From Actinomycetota bacterium (lineage in GTDB: Bacteria; Actinomycetota; Humimicrobiia; Humimicrobiales; Humimicrobiaceae): a DNA stretch of 14,996 nucleotides. Under the pieces are notes generated by a model. The model did no database searches. It saw nothing but the letters and a program-made list of their open reading frames with translations, and was not told the DNA's origin. Position 1 is the first letter of the stretch. The number at the start of each line of letters is the position of its first letter. Below, one piece after another: positions 7,824-13,495 of the stretch. Both the position numbers and the translations under genes were made by a program. Location of the stretch: assembly GCA_023488645.1 (NCBI GenBank), contig JAMDDL010000139.1, positions 1-14,996 on the forward strand, written 5' to 3'.

Positions 7824-8354
7824 ATGAAAAAGAAAGTTTTATTTTCAATTATTGTGATATTAGGAGTGGCGATTATTTTATCATTTGCCGGCTGTGCAAA
7901 AATCGGAACAAAGATTGCAGAGAAGGCTATTGAAAATGCTGCAGGAGGAGATGTTGATTTAAATCTTGATAAAGGAGGAGCTACAATAAAGGATGAAAAA
8001 GGCGGGCAAACACAGATAGGTGAAAATGTAAAACTGCCGGATGGCTGGCCGTCAGATACTCCTGTTTATCCTGATGTAAAACTCTCAATGTCGACAAAAA
8101 CAAAAAACGGTGATACGGGTAAAAATGAATTTTCTATAATAGGTGAAATTACAAAAGGTTCGATAAAAGATGTCTATAACTGGTATAAGGATAAATATGG
8201 ATCAGGATGGGAAGCTGTAACGGATCAGTACACAGAATCAAATGATGGAGATATTGCTTATCTTAATTTGAAGAGCAATAAATATGAAGTTGGAGTAATG
8301 CTTGGTAAATCAGGTGAAACAACTTCAATGACGATGACAGTAATTGAACAATAA
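7824..8354 (+). CDS. Small secreted lipoprotein of unknown function
   Basis: 176 residues. The N-terminus is a lipoprotein signal: basic MKKK, a hydrophobic core and a lipobox-like FAGC with the modified cysteine at 24 (phenylalanine at -3 is unusual but tolerated). The mature part has a glycine-rich, acidic stretch (about 40-70, LNLDKGGATIKDEKGG), then LPDGWPSDTPVYPDVKL (about 71-88) and a compact C-terminal domain with a helix (IKDVYNWYKDKYGSGW) and beta strands. The DGWPxDxPVYP plus small alpha/beta layout recalls surface lipoproteins in Gram-positive and related anaerobes, but I cannot name a characterised member. The start has a purine-rich Shine-Dalgarno (GGAAAGG, 7811-7816). It stands alone between lepA and the fhs promoter, so its role cannot be read from context. 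Confidence 0.75.
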   Translation: MKKKVLFSIIVILGVAIILSFAGCAKIGTKIAEKAIENAAGGDVDLNLDKGGATIKDEKGGQTQIGENVKLPDGWPSDTPVYPDVKLSMSTKTKNGDTGKNEFSIIGEITKGSIKDVYNWYKDKYGSGWEAVTDQYTESNDGDIAYLNLKSNKYEVGVMLGKSGETTSMTMTVIEQ

Positions 8355-8362
8355 ATTATAAT

Positions 8363-8391
8363 TTGTAACTTGCATTTTTTTCTTATATAAT
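8363..8391 (+). promoter_or_regulatory. Sigma-70-type promoter for fhs
   Basis: TTGTAA (8363-8368) and a perfect TATAAT (8386-8391) are separated by 17 bases, the best promoter match in the window. Transcription should start near 8398-8401, just before the leader hairpins and about 112-115 bases upstream of the fhs start. Confidence 0.7.
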
Positions 8392-8405
8392 CTGTTTTTG
8401 AATAT

Positions 8406-8467
8406 CTGGAGGACCGGTGTCCTCCTATTTCAGTAACCCTTAAATAGGAGAACACCTATTCTGCCAG
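8406..8467 (+). promoter_or_regulatory. fhs leader with mutually exclusive hairpins (candidate riboswitch or attenuator)
   Basis: Hairpin A: GGAGGAC (8408-8414), loop CGGT, GTCCTCC (8419-8425), 7 perfect pairs. Hairpin B: GGTGT (8416-8420) plus CTCCTATTT (8422-8430) pair with AAATAGGAG (8442-8450) plus ACACC (8452-8456), giving 14 pairs and one C-A mismatch around an 11-base loop. CTGG (8406-8409) with CCAG (8464-8467) can extend B. A and B share 8416-8425, so they cannot coexist. No T tract follows, so neither is a terminator of the usual kind. The fhs Shine-Dalgarno (8501-8506) lies 35-40 bases downstream. It does not look like the THF riboswitch I remember. Confidence 0.6.
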
Positions 8468-8512
8468 ACTCATTTCAAAATAAAAACATTAATAATTTGA
8501 AAGGAGTGCTGC

Positions 8513-10210
8513 TTGAAAAGCGACATCGAAATTGCTCAGGAAGCAAAAATGAAGCCCATAATTGAGATTGCAGAGTCAATGGGACTAAGGGAAGATGATA
8601 TTGAGCTTTACGGAAAATACAAGGCTAAAGTAAAGCTGGAAGTTTTAGACCGTTTTAAAGACAAGTCAAATGCAAAGTATGTTGATGTTACTGCAATCAC
8701 ACCAACGCCTCTTGGAGAAGGAAAAACTGTTACCACCATTGGACTTGGCATGTCTTTAAACAGTATTGGTAAAAAAACGGTGACATGCATAAGGCAGCCG
8801 TCTCTTGGACCTGTATTTGGAATTAAAGGAGGTGCAGCAGGCGGAGGCTATTCACAAGTACTGCCAATGGAAGATTTTAACCTTCATTTAACAGGTGATG
8901 TCCATGCTGTTGGAGCTGCTAACAATCTTTTAGCAGCATTTATAGATGCTCATATCATGCATGGAAATGAACTAAACATCGATCCTTACAGCATTACATT
9001 GAACAGAGTAGTGGATATAAATGACAGGGTATTGAGAAATATTATTGTTGGACTTGGCGGCAAACCCAATGGTTATCCAAGGGAAGCAGGTTACGATATA
9101 ACAGTTGCATCTGAAGTAATGGCAATCCTTGCATTAACTACAAGCCTTAAGGATTTAAGGCAAAAACTTGCAAAAATGGTTATAGGTACAACTAATGACG
9201 GAAAACCTGTTACTGCAGAAGATTTAAGATGCGCTGGCGCTATGACAGTTTTATTAAAAGATGCCATAAAACCAAATCTTCTTCAAACAATCGAGCATAA
9301 TCCCTGCTTTGTTCATGCAGGCCCTTTTGCCAATATTGCACATGGAAATAACTCAATTTTGGCGGATATGATTGCCTGCAAACTTGCAGATTATGTAGTT
9401 ACGGAAAGCGGATTTGGGGCTGACCTTGGCGCTGAAAAATTTATGGATATAAAATGCAGATACAGCGGACTGGTTCCTTCTGCAGCAGTGATTGTAGCAA
9501 CTGTCAGAGCTTTGAAAATGCATGGCGGAGGATTTGAATTTATTCCAGGAAAAGGCGTTGACAAGGCAAAGATGGAAGCAAAAAATATCGAAGCTGTTAA
9601 AAAAGGCTGCGAAAATCTTACCAAGATGGTTGAAAACATAAGAATTTTTGGAATACCTGCCGTTGTTTCCATAAATACATTTAATTCAGATTATAAGGAA
9701 GAAATAGAAACAATAAAGGAAATGGCAATTGCTGCCGGTGCTGTTGATTGTGTCATAAGTGAAGTTTGGGCGAAAGGCAGCGCAGGCGGGCAGGATCTTG
9801 CAAATGCAGTTGTTAAAGCATGTGAAAAACCAAATGGTTTTAAATTTCTTTATCCTCTTGAAGCAACAATCAAGGAAAAAATAGAAATAATTGCCACAAA
9901 AATTTATGGAGCTGATGGTGTAGATTATCTTCCCAAAGCTGAAGAAAAAATTACTCTTTATACAAAACAGGGATTTGACAAACTCCCAATTTGCATGGCA
10001 AAAACTCATTTATCACTTAGCCATGACCCAAATATAAAGGGAAGACCCAGAAATTACAGGATACCCATCAGAGATATAAGAGCTTCAATTGGAGCAGGTT
10101 TCCTTTATCCTTTACTTGGGGAAATGAGAACAATGCCGGGGTTGCCTAAAGTTCCAGCAGGTACAAAAGTTGATATAGATGAAAATGGTAATATTGTAGG
10201 ATTGTTCTAA
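8513..10210 (+). CDS. fhs: Formate-tetrahydrofolate ligase (formyltetrahydrofolate synthetase)
   Basis: Catalyses ATP + formate + tetrahydrofolate giving ADP + phosphate + 10-formyl-THF, in the cytosol. It is the first folate step of the Wood-Ljungdahl methyl branch and also runs backwards to make ATP in some fermentations. The protein has 565 residues (family about 555). The P-loop-like TPTPLGEGKT is at 63-72, and the family signature GIKGGAAGGGYSQVLPMEDF follows at about 103-122. The C-terminal region carries CMAKTHLSLSHDP and GAGFLYPLLGEMRTMPGLP, both typical and complete. It starts at TTG 8513, six bases after a good AAGGAG Shine-Dalgarno. It has its own promoter and a structured leader. 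folD follows after about 205 bases, a common pairing of consecutive steps. Confidence 0.99.
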   Translation: MKSDIEIAQEAKMKPIIEIAESMGLREDDIELYGKYKAKVKLEVLDRFKDKSNAKYVDVTAITPTPLGEGKTVTTIGLGMSLNSIGKKTVTCIRQPSLGPVFGIKGGAAGGGYSQVLPMEDFNLHLTGDVHAVGAANNLLAAFIDAHIMHGNELNIDPYSITLNRVVDINDRVLRNIIVGLGGKPNGYPREAGYDITVASEVMAILALTTSLKDLRQKLAKMVIGTTNDGKPVTAEDLRCAGAMTVLLKDAIKPNLLQTIEHNPCFVHAGPFANIAHGNNSILADMIACKLADYVVTESGFGADLGAEKFMDIKCRYSGLVPSAAVIVATVRALKMHGGGFEFIPGKGVDKAKMEAKNIEAVKKGCENLTKMVENIRIFGIPAVVSINTFNSDYKEEIETIKEMAIAAGAVDCVISEVWAKGSAGGQDLANAVVKACEKPNGFKFLYPLEATIKEKIEIIATKIYGADGVDYLPKAEEKITLYTKQGFDKLPICMAKTHLSLSHDPNIKGRPRNYRIPIRDIRASIGAGFLYPLLGEMRTMPGLPKVPAGTKVDIDENGNIVGLF

Positions 10211-10267
10211 TAAATATTAAGGGAAATTTTCTTAAACTTAATCATTTTAAAAAAATTTTTGAAATAA

Positions 10268-10341
10268 AAAAGAGGCAAGATGAATTAGTTATTAAAATAA
10301 GAATTTAAATTTATTTTAATCTGGTCTATCAAGCCTCTTTT
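10268..10341 (+). terminator. Long stem-loop between fhs and folD (terminator-like)
   Basis: The outer stem AAAAGAGGC (10268-10276) pairs with GCCTCTTTT (10333-10341); beyond two A-A mismatches GAT/ATC continues it. After an internal loop a perfect 10-bp stem ATTAAAATAA (10291-10300) with TTATTTTAAT (10311-10320) closes on a 10-base loop. The GC-containing base followed by TTTTATTAT resembles a rho-independent, possibly bidirectional terminator. The 74-base length and two-part form are unusual for one, so a regulatory leader is an alternative. Confidence 0.5.
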
Positions 10342-10348
10342 ATTATAA

Positions 10349-10377
10349 TTGTAAACTATTTCAAGAATGATTATATA
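10349..10377 (+). promoter_or_regulatory. Promoter candidate for folD
   Basis: TTGTAA (10349-10354) and TATATA (10372-10377) are 17 bases apart, with the same -35 hexamer and spacing as the fhs promoter. It lies right after the stem-loop and would start transcripts about 30 bases before the folD ATG. Confidence 0.5.
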
Positions 10378-10415
10378 AAGATTAATAAATATTAATGAAT
10401 GAATGGGGTTAAAAA

Positions 10416-11330
10416 ATGGCTAAACTAATTAACGGAGCTAAAATTTCAAGTGATATAAAAAATGAAATTAAGGAAGAAGTAAAGGAACTTGAAAGAATAA
10501 AAGGGATAAAACCTGGTCTTGGAGTAATTCTGGTTGGTGAAAATCCTGCTTCTAAAGTATATGTTTCAAGCAAACAAAAAGGCTGTGAAGAAGTCGGATT
10601 CTTATCTGATGCAGTAAAAATGTCTGAAACTGCAACAGAAGCTGAAGTTTTAAAACAGATAGAGATTTATAACAACCGCAGCGATATTCATGGTATCCTG
10701 GTTCAGCTGCCCCTTCCTCCCCAGATAGATAAAACCAAGGTTCTTGAAACTATTTCTCCCTTAAAAGATGTTGATGGATTTAATCCTGTAAATATTGGAA
10801 AACTGGTTGCGCAACAGGAAGGTTTTGTCCCCGCAACGCCAGCCGGAATCATAGAGATGATGAAAAGGGAACAAATTACCATAAAAGGTAAAAATGCTAC
10901 AATGGTTGGACACAGTGAAATTGTAGGAAAACCATGCGCACTTCTTTTGTTAAATGAGTGGGCAACAGTAACAGTTTGTCATATTGAAACAAGAAACTTG
11001 AAAATGCATACTATAGATGCAGAAATCCTGATTGTTGCAGTTGGCAAACCTTATCTTATTAAGGAAGATATGGTAAAAGATGGTGTGGTAATAATAGATG
11101 TGGGAATTAACAGAATAACTGCAGATAAGGCAAGCCCGGAACTTTTAAGCTGGAGAAAAGCTGATTTTGATGCAAAGGGAGCAACATTAATCGGAGATGT
11201 AGATTTTCAAAAAATTGAGCCAAAGGCAAGCGCCATTACTCCTGTTCCGGGAGGAGTTGGTCCGATGACAATTGCAATGCTCTTAAAAAACACATTGAAA
11301 TCTGCAAAGAATTTTAATCAGATGAAGTAG
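10416..11330 (+). CDS. folD: Bifunctional methylene-THF dehydrogenase / methenyl-THF cyclohydrolase
   Basis: Interconverts 5,10-methylene-THF, 5,10-methenyl-THF and 10-formyl-THF, the steps next to Fhs. 304 residues, normal length. The catalytic tyrosine and lysine are in YVSSK (Y49, K53); QLPLP is at 97-101 and KDVDGFNP at 117-124. The Rossmann part has GHSEIVGKP (165-173), CHIETRNL (188-195) and the C-terminal TPVPGGVGPMT. Most homologues read GRS and CHS/CHSRT; in human MTHFD1 the matching arginine and serine hold the NADP 2'-phosphate. Here they are H166 and I190 with an acidic E191, which suggests NAD rather than NADP (inference). A GGGG-containing Shine-Dalgarno precedes the ATG. The shell genes begin 65 bases downstream. 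Confidence 0.98.
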   Translation: MAKLINGAKISSDIKNEIKEEVKELERIKGIKPGLGVILVGENPASKVYVSSKQKGCEEVGFLSDAVKMSETATEAEVLKQIEIYNNRSDIHGILVQLPLPPQIDKTKVLETISPLKDVDGFNPVNIGKLVAQQEGFVPATPAGIIEMMKREQITIKGKNATMVGHSEIVGKPCALLLLNEWATVTVCHIETRNLKMHTIDAEILIVAVGKPYLIKEDMVKDGVVIIDVGINRITADKASPELLSWRKADFDAKGATLIGDVDFQKIEPKASAITPVPGGVGPMTIAMLLKNTLKSAKNFNQMK

Positions 11331-11335
11331 AAGCA

Positions 11336-11355
11336 TATAAGCTTGATAGCTTATA
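11336..11355 (+). repeat. Perfect hairpin between folD and the first shell gene
   Basis: TATAAGCT (11336-11343), loop TGAT, AGCTTATA (11348-11355): eight perfect pairs. No T tract follows, so it is more likely an RNA processing or stability element, or a weak attenuator, than a strong terminator. Confidence 0.4.
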
Positions 11356-11395
11356 ATTAAAATTATTAGATATTTTTAGTAAGTAAAACAGTAAT

Positions 11396-11671
11396 ATGTT
11401 TTATGGCAAAGTTATAGGTAATGTAGTTGCAACAATAAAAGCAAAAGGTCTGGAAGGAAAAAAAATCCAGATTATAAGACCTGTTGATATGAAAACAGGG
11501 CTTGAATCTGATAAATTTATTGCTGCTCTTGATATTACTGATTCCGGTATCGGTGATTATGTTGGTTATGAAGATGGAAGAGAAGCTGCATGGGCATTTG
11601 AACCACAGGAAGTTCCCACAGATGCCACAATCATTGCCATCATAGACAATGTAAACATTTCAGGAGAATAA
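11396..11671 (+). CDS. BMC pentameric vertex protein (EutN/CcmL family), copy 1
   Basis: Small shell protein of the Pfam EutN_CcmL family; five copies form a pentamer that caps the vertices of the microcompartment shell. 91 residues, typical. It opens with the family pattern FYGKVIGNVVATIKAKGLEGKKIQIIRPVD, has the pore-side AALDITDSGIGDYVGYEDGREAAWAF in the middle and ends ATIIAIIDNVN. It belongs to the same subtype as copy 3 (less basic, ending in an xIxxIDxV/ID strand). There is no clear Shine-Dalgarno. Copy 2 begins three bases after its stop behind a GGAG, so the two are one unit and may also be read from folD. Confidence 0.95.
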   Translation: MFYGKVIGNVVATIKAKGLEGKKIQIIRPVDMKTGLESDKFIAALDITDSGIGDYVGYEDGREAAWAFEPQEVPTDATIIAIIDNVNISGE

Positions 11672-11674
11672 AGT

Positions 11675-11953
11675 ATGGTATTAGGTAAAGTAATAGGTTC
11701 GGTGGTTGCTACTCAAAAGGATCCCTGTCTTGTTGGTAAAAAATTAATGCTTGTAAGGGCAATTGACCTTGATGATAATTTTTTAGAGCCATTTGTTATA
11801 GCAGTTGATTTAATTGGTGTTGGAATAGGGGAAAAGGTTCTGGTAGTAAACGGAAGCTCTGCCAGAATGACAGATGAAACAAGAGATAGAAGTATTGACT
11901 CAGTTATTGTTGCAAAAGTTGATTCAATCCAGACAGAAGTTTTAAATATTTAA
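11675..11953 (+). CDS. BMC pentameric vertex protein (EutN/CcmL family), copy 2
   Basis: 92-residue shell vertex protein. The start is fixed by GGAG at 11663-11666, eight bases before the ATG. It has the family opening VLGKVIGSVVATQKDPCLVGKKLMLVRAID and the classic middle VAVDLIGVGIGEKVLVVNGSSAR, followed by SVIVAKVDSI, the pattern of canonical EutN/PduN/CcmL pentamers. It is most like copy 4 (shared KVIGSV, VAVD-IG-G-GE, AKVD). Its stop is two bases from the stop of the opposite-strand BlaI-type gene with no terminator between, so transcripts may run into each other. Confidence 0.96.
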   Translation: MVLGKVIGSVVATQKDPCLVGKKLMLVRAIDLDDNFLEPFVIAVDLIGVGIGEKVLVVNGSSARMTDETRDRSIDSVIVAKVDSIQTEVLNI

Positions 11954-11955
11954 AA

Positions 11956-12405
11956 TCACTTTATTTCTTTTAACAGCTTTTCAATTCCTGATATGGAAAT
12001 CCTGCTTGAGTCTTCAAAAAAACTGGAAATTATTTTTTTTGCAGGCTCTTCAAGCAGTTTTTCTGCAACAGATCTGATTATACTTTTTGAAAGTTCCTTG
12101 TTATCTACTGCTGCGGAATAAATATATGTTTTTGAAGATTTATCCTGTTTCAGCAATCCTTTTTCTGCAAGGGTTGTCATTGTAGACATAACTGTAGTGT
12201 AAGGAATAAAACCTTCCTTCTTGTTTTCAATTTCCTTTCGCAGCATGTATTCATGAACTTCCCTGACTGTAACCTTTTTTCTTTCCCAGACAATCTTCAT
12301 TATATCAGCCTCAAGATTGCTGATGCTGTTTAAACCATTTATGCCGATTTCTTCTGATTTCTTTTTCAAATCTGTACCTTTTGCCATCATAAACACCTCG
12401 TTCAT
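11956..12405 (-). CDS. BlaI/MecI/CopY-family transcriptional repressor
   Basis: Dimeric winged-helix repressor of the Penicillinase_R family. 149 residues from the ATG at 12405. The DNA-binding domain covers about 28-90, with SNLEADIMKIVWERKKVTVREV (helices 1-2) and the recognition-helix pattern YTTVMSTMTTLAEKGLL (69-85), then KTYIYSAAV (wing). A C-terminal dimerisation helix region follows (about 103-149). Two other starts, ATGs at 12390 and 12387, have their own GAGG (spacing 5 and 8), while 12405 has GAGG at 7 bases, so the start is uncertain. The usual BlaR1/MecR1 sensor protease is not in the window. Lying between two pairs of shell genes on the opposite strand, it is the likely local regulator (inference). 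Confidence 0.92.
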   Translation of the reverse strand: MNEVFMMAKGTDLKKKSEEIGINGLNSISNLEADIMKIVWERKKVTVREVHEYMLRKEIENKKEGFIPYTTVMSTMTTLAEKGLLKQDKSSKTYIYSAAVDNKELSKSIIRSVAEKLLEEPAKKIISSFFEDSSRISISGIEKLLKEIK

Positions 12406-12841
12406 TTTAATACCTCGTTAGACTTATAAATTAATATTAAATTCAAGAATAATTTTTTTTTAAATTTTATTTAAAATCTACAAAAAAATAATACTGCATT
12501 TTATTCCTTAATGCAATAATACCTTTACTAAATTTTACTGTTAATTTTTATAAAGAATATTAAATTGATTTTATATTCTTATAATATTTCACTTCAGACC
12601 TCCCGAAGTTTTTCCTGAATAAATGAAGATCAGGTATTATTTGTAAAAAGGAGTATATGTGCTGCATATTCAAGTTCTCTTAAAATGCAAAATTTAAAAG
12701 TAATTTTATCAGGACAATATAAGAAATCAGTTTTAAAATTTACAGACAGGTATGGTAAAAATTGCCTTTAACCTGTAATATTTGAAGATAAACTATCAGA
12801 AAATTTTTTAAAATATGCTTAATTAAAACCTGTTAAGTCAA
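12406..12841. other. Divergent intergenic region between repressor and second shell pair (436 bases)
   Basis: No gene supported. It contains TGCATT/AATGCA (12495-12500 with 12510-12515) and a TATAAT at 12580-12585. A cluster ATAATA (12581-12586) with TATTAT (12635-12640) encloses two small hairpins, CTTC/GAAG near 12592-12608 and CCTGA/TCAGG (12614-12618 with 12630-12634). A strong AAAAAGGAG (12645-12653) is followed only by 8- or 12-codon ORFs (ATG 12657, GTG 12659). Three ACCTGT hexamers lie closer to the shell gene. The length, much more than elsewhere in this compact window, fits a regulatory region. Confidence 0.6.
12740..12836. promoter_or_regulatory. ACCTGT repeats, possible operator
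   Basis: ACAGGT (12746-12751) and ACCTGT (12771-12776) form an inverted repeat; overlapping it, TTACAG (12740-12745) and CTGTAA (12773-12778) form another. A third copy, AACCTGTTAA, lies at 12827-12836, just before the shell gene start and after an extended -10-like ATGC-TTAATT (12815-12824). TACA/TGTA cores are known in BlaI/MecI/CopY operators, though there the halves lie close together. Binding is inference. Confidence 0.35.
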
Positions 12842-13135
12842 ATGAGAATAGCAAGGGTAATTGGAAATGTTTATGCAACTTTAAAGCATGAAAAACTTAA
12901 AGGAATCAAACTGATGGTAATCCAGCAGATTAGTCCGGATGGTCAGGCAGCAGGCAAACCAATTATAGTTGCTGATTATCTTAATGCTGCTGTTGGAAGT
13001 CTGGTTTACTGGATTGAAGATGGTTCAACAATATGCAAGGTTATGCAAAAGCGCAGTATTCCTGTCAGGGGATGTATAGTTGGTTTAATAGACAGCATTG
13101 ATATGAAAACAACCGGAAAGGTAATTAAAGGCTAA
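12842..13135 (+). CDS. BMC pentameric vertex protein (EutN/CcmL family), copy 3
   Basis: 97 residues. The N-terminus RIARVIGNVYATLKHEKLKGIKLMVIQQI is the family pattern; the middle reads VADYLNAAVGSLVYWIEDGSTI and the end VRGCIVGLIDSIDM. It corresponds to copy 1 in being the first, more divergent member of its pair (VIGNV, ExGxxA/DGST). The usual VAVDxxGxGxGE is changed to VADYLNAAVGS, so the pore-side loop differs and it may have a distinct role or partner. There is no clear Shine-Dalgarno. The stop is directly followed by the ATG of copy 4. Confidence 0.93.
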   Translation: MRIARVIGNVYATLKHEKLKGIKLMVIQQISPDGQAAGKPIIVADYLNAAVGSLVYWIEDGSTICKVMQKRSIPVRGCIVGLIDSIDMKTTGKVIKG

Positions 13136-13420
13136 ATGAAGCTGGTAAAAGTAATTGGCAGTGTTACTTCCACCATAAAGGATTCAAGCCTTCAGAGTTT
13201 AAAATTATTACTGGTTCAAACCGTAGATATTAATCTGGAGGATAAGCCTGATTTTTTTGTTGCTGTTGATACGATAGGGCTTGGCGAAGGAGAGATCTGC
13301 CTTATTTCCACAGGAAGTACTGCAAAATATTGCGAACTCACCCGCCATAAAAATGTTGATGCTTCAATTATAGCAAAGGTTGATAGAATAGATTTTGATG
13401 ATTATAATTTGAAAAGTTGA
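13136..13420 (+). CDS. BMC pentameric vertex protein (EutN/CcmL family), copy 4
   Basis: 94 residues, starting at the base after the stop of copy 3 (TAAATG), so translation is probably coupled. Canonical pentamer pattern: KLVKVIGSVTSTIKDSSL, then VAVDTIGLGEGEICLISTGSTAKY and ASIIAKVDRID. It pairs with copy 2 by sequence (KVIGSV, VAVD-IG, AKVD-I), as if the two-gene unit had been duplicated. A 75-base AT-rich gap separates it from pduS. Confidence 0.95.
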   Translation: MKLVKVIGSVTSTIKDSSLQSLKLLLVQTVDINLEDKPDFFVAVDTIGLGEGEICLISTGSTAKYCELTRHKNVDASIIAKVDRIDFDDYNLKS

Positions 13421-13458
13421 TAAGTTGTATCTTAATATATTATAAAAGCAATCAATTT

Positions 13459-13468
13459 ATGCTTTAAA
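13459..13468 (+). promoter_or_regulatory. Weak extended -10-like element before pduS
   Basis: ATGC followed by TTTAAA (13463-13468) has the same ATGC context as the murJ and rpsT elements. There is no good -35. It may only be chance, since pduS is probably also read from the shell genes upstream. Confidence 0.25.
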
Positions 13469-13495
13469 GAAAATATTGCCTACGGGAGAAATTTT

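Noticed and set aside
8406..8467. Rho-independent terminator for the lipoprotein gene
   Set aside because: No T tract follows the stem, and the hairpin lies downstream of a good promoter, inside the probable fhs transcript.
11956..12405. Beta-lactam resistance operon
   Set aside because: Only a BlaI-type repressor is present; there is no beta-lactamase, PBP2a or BlaR1 sensor in the window, and the neighbours are shell genes.
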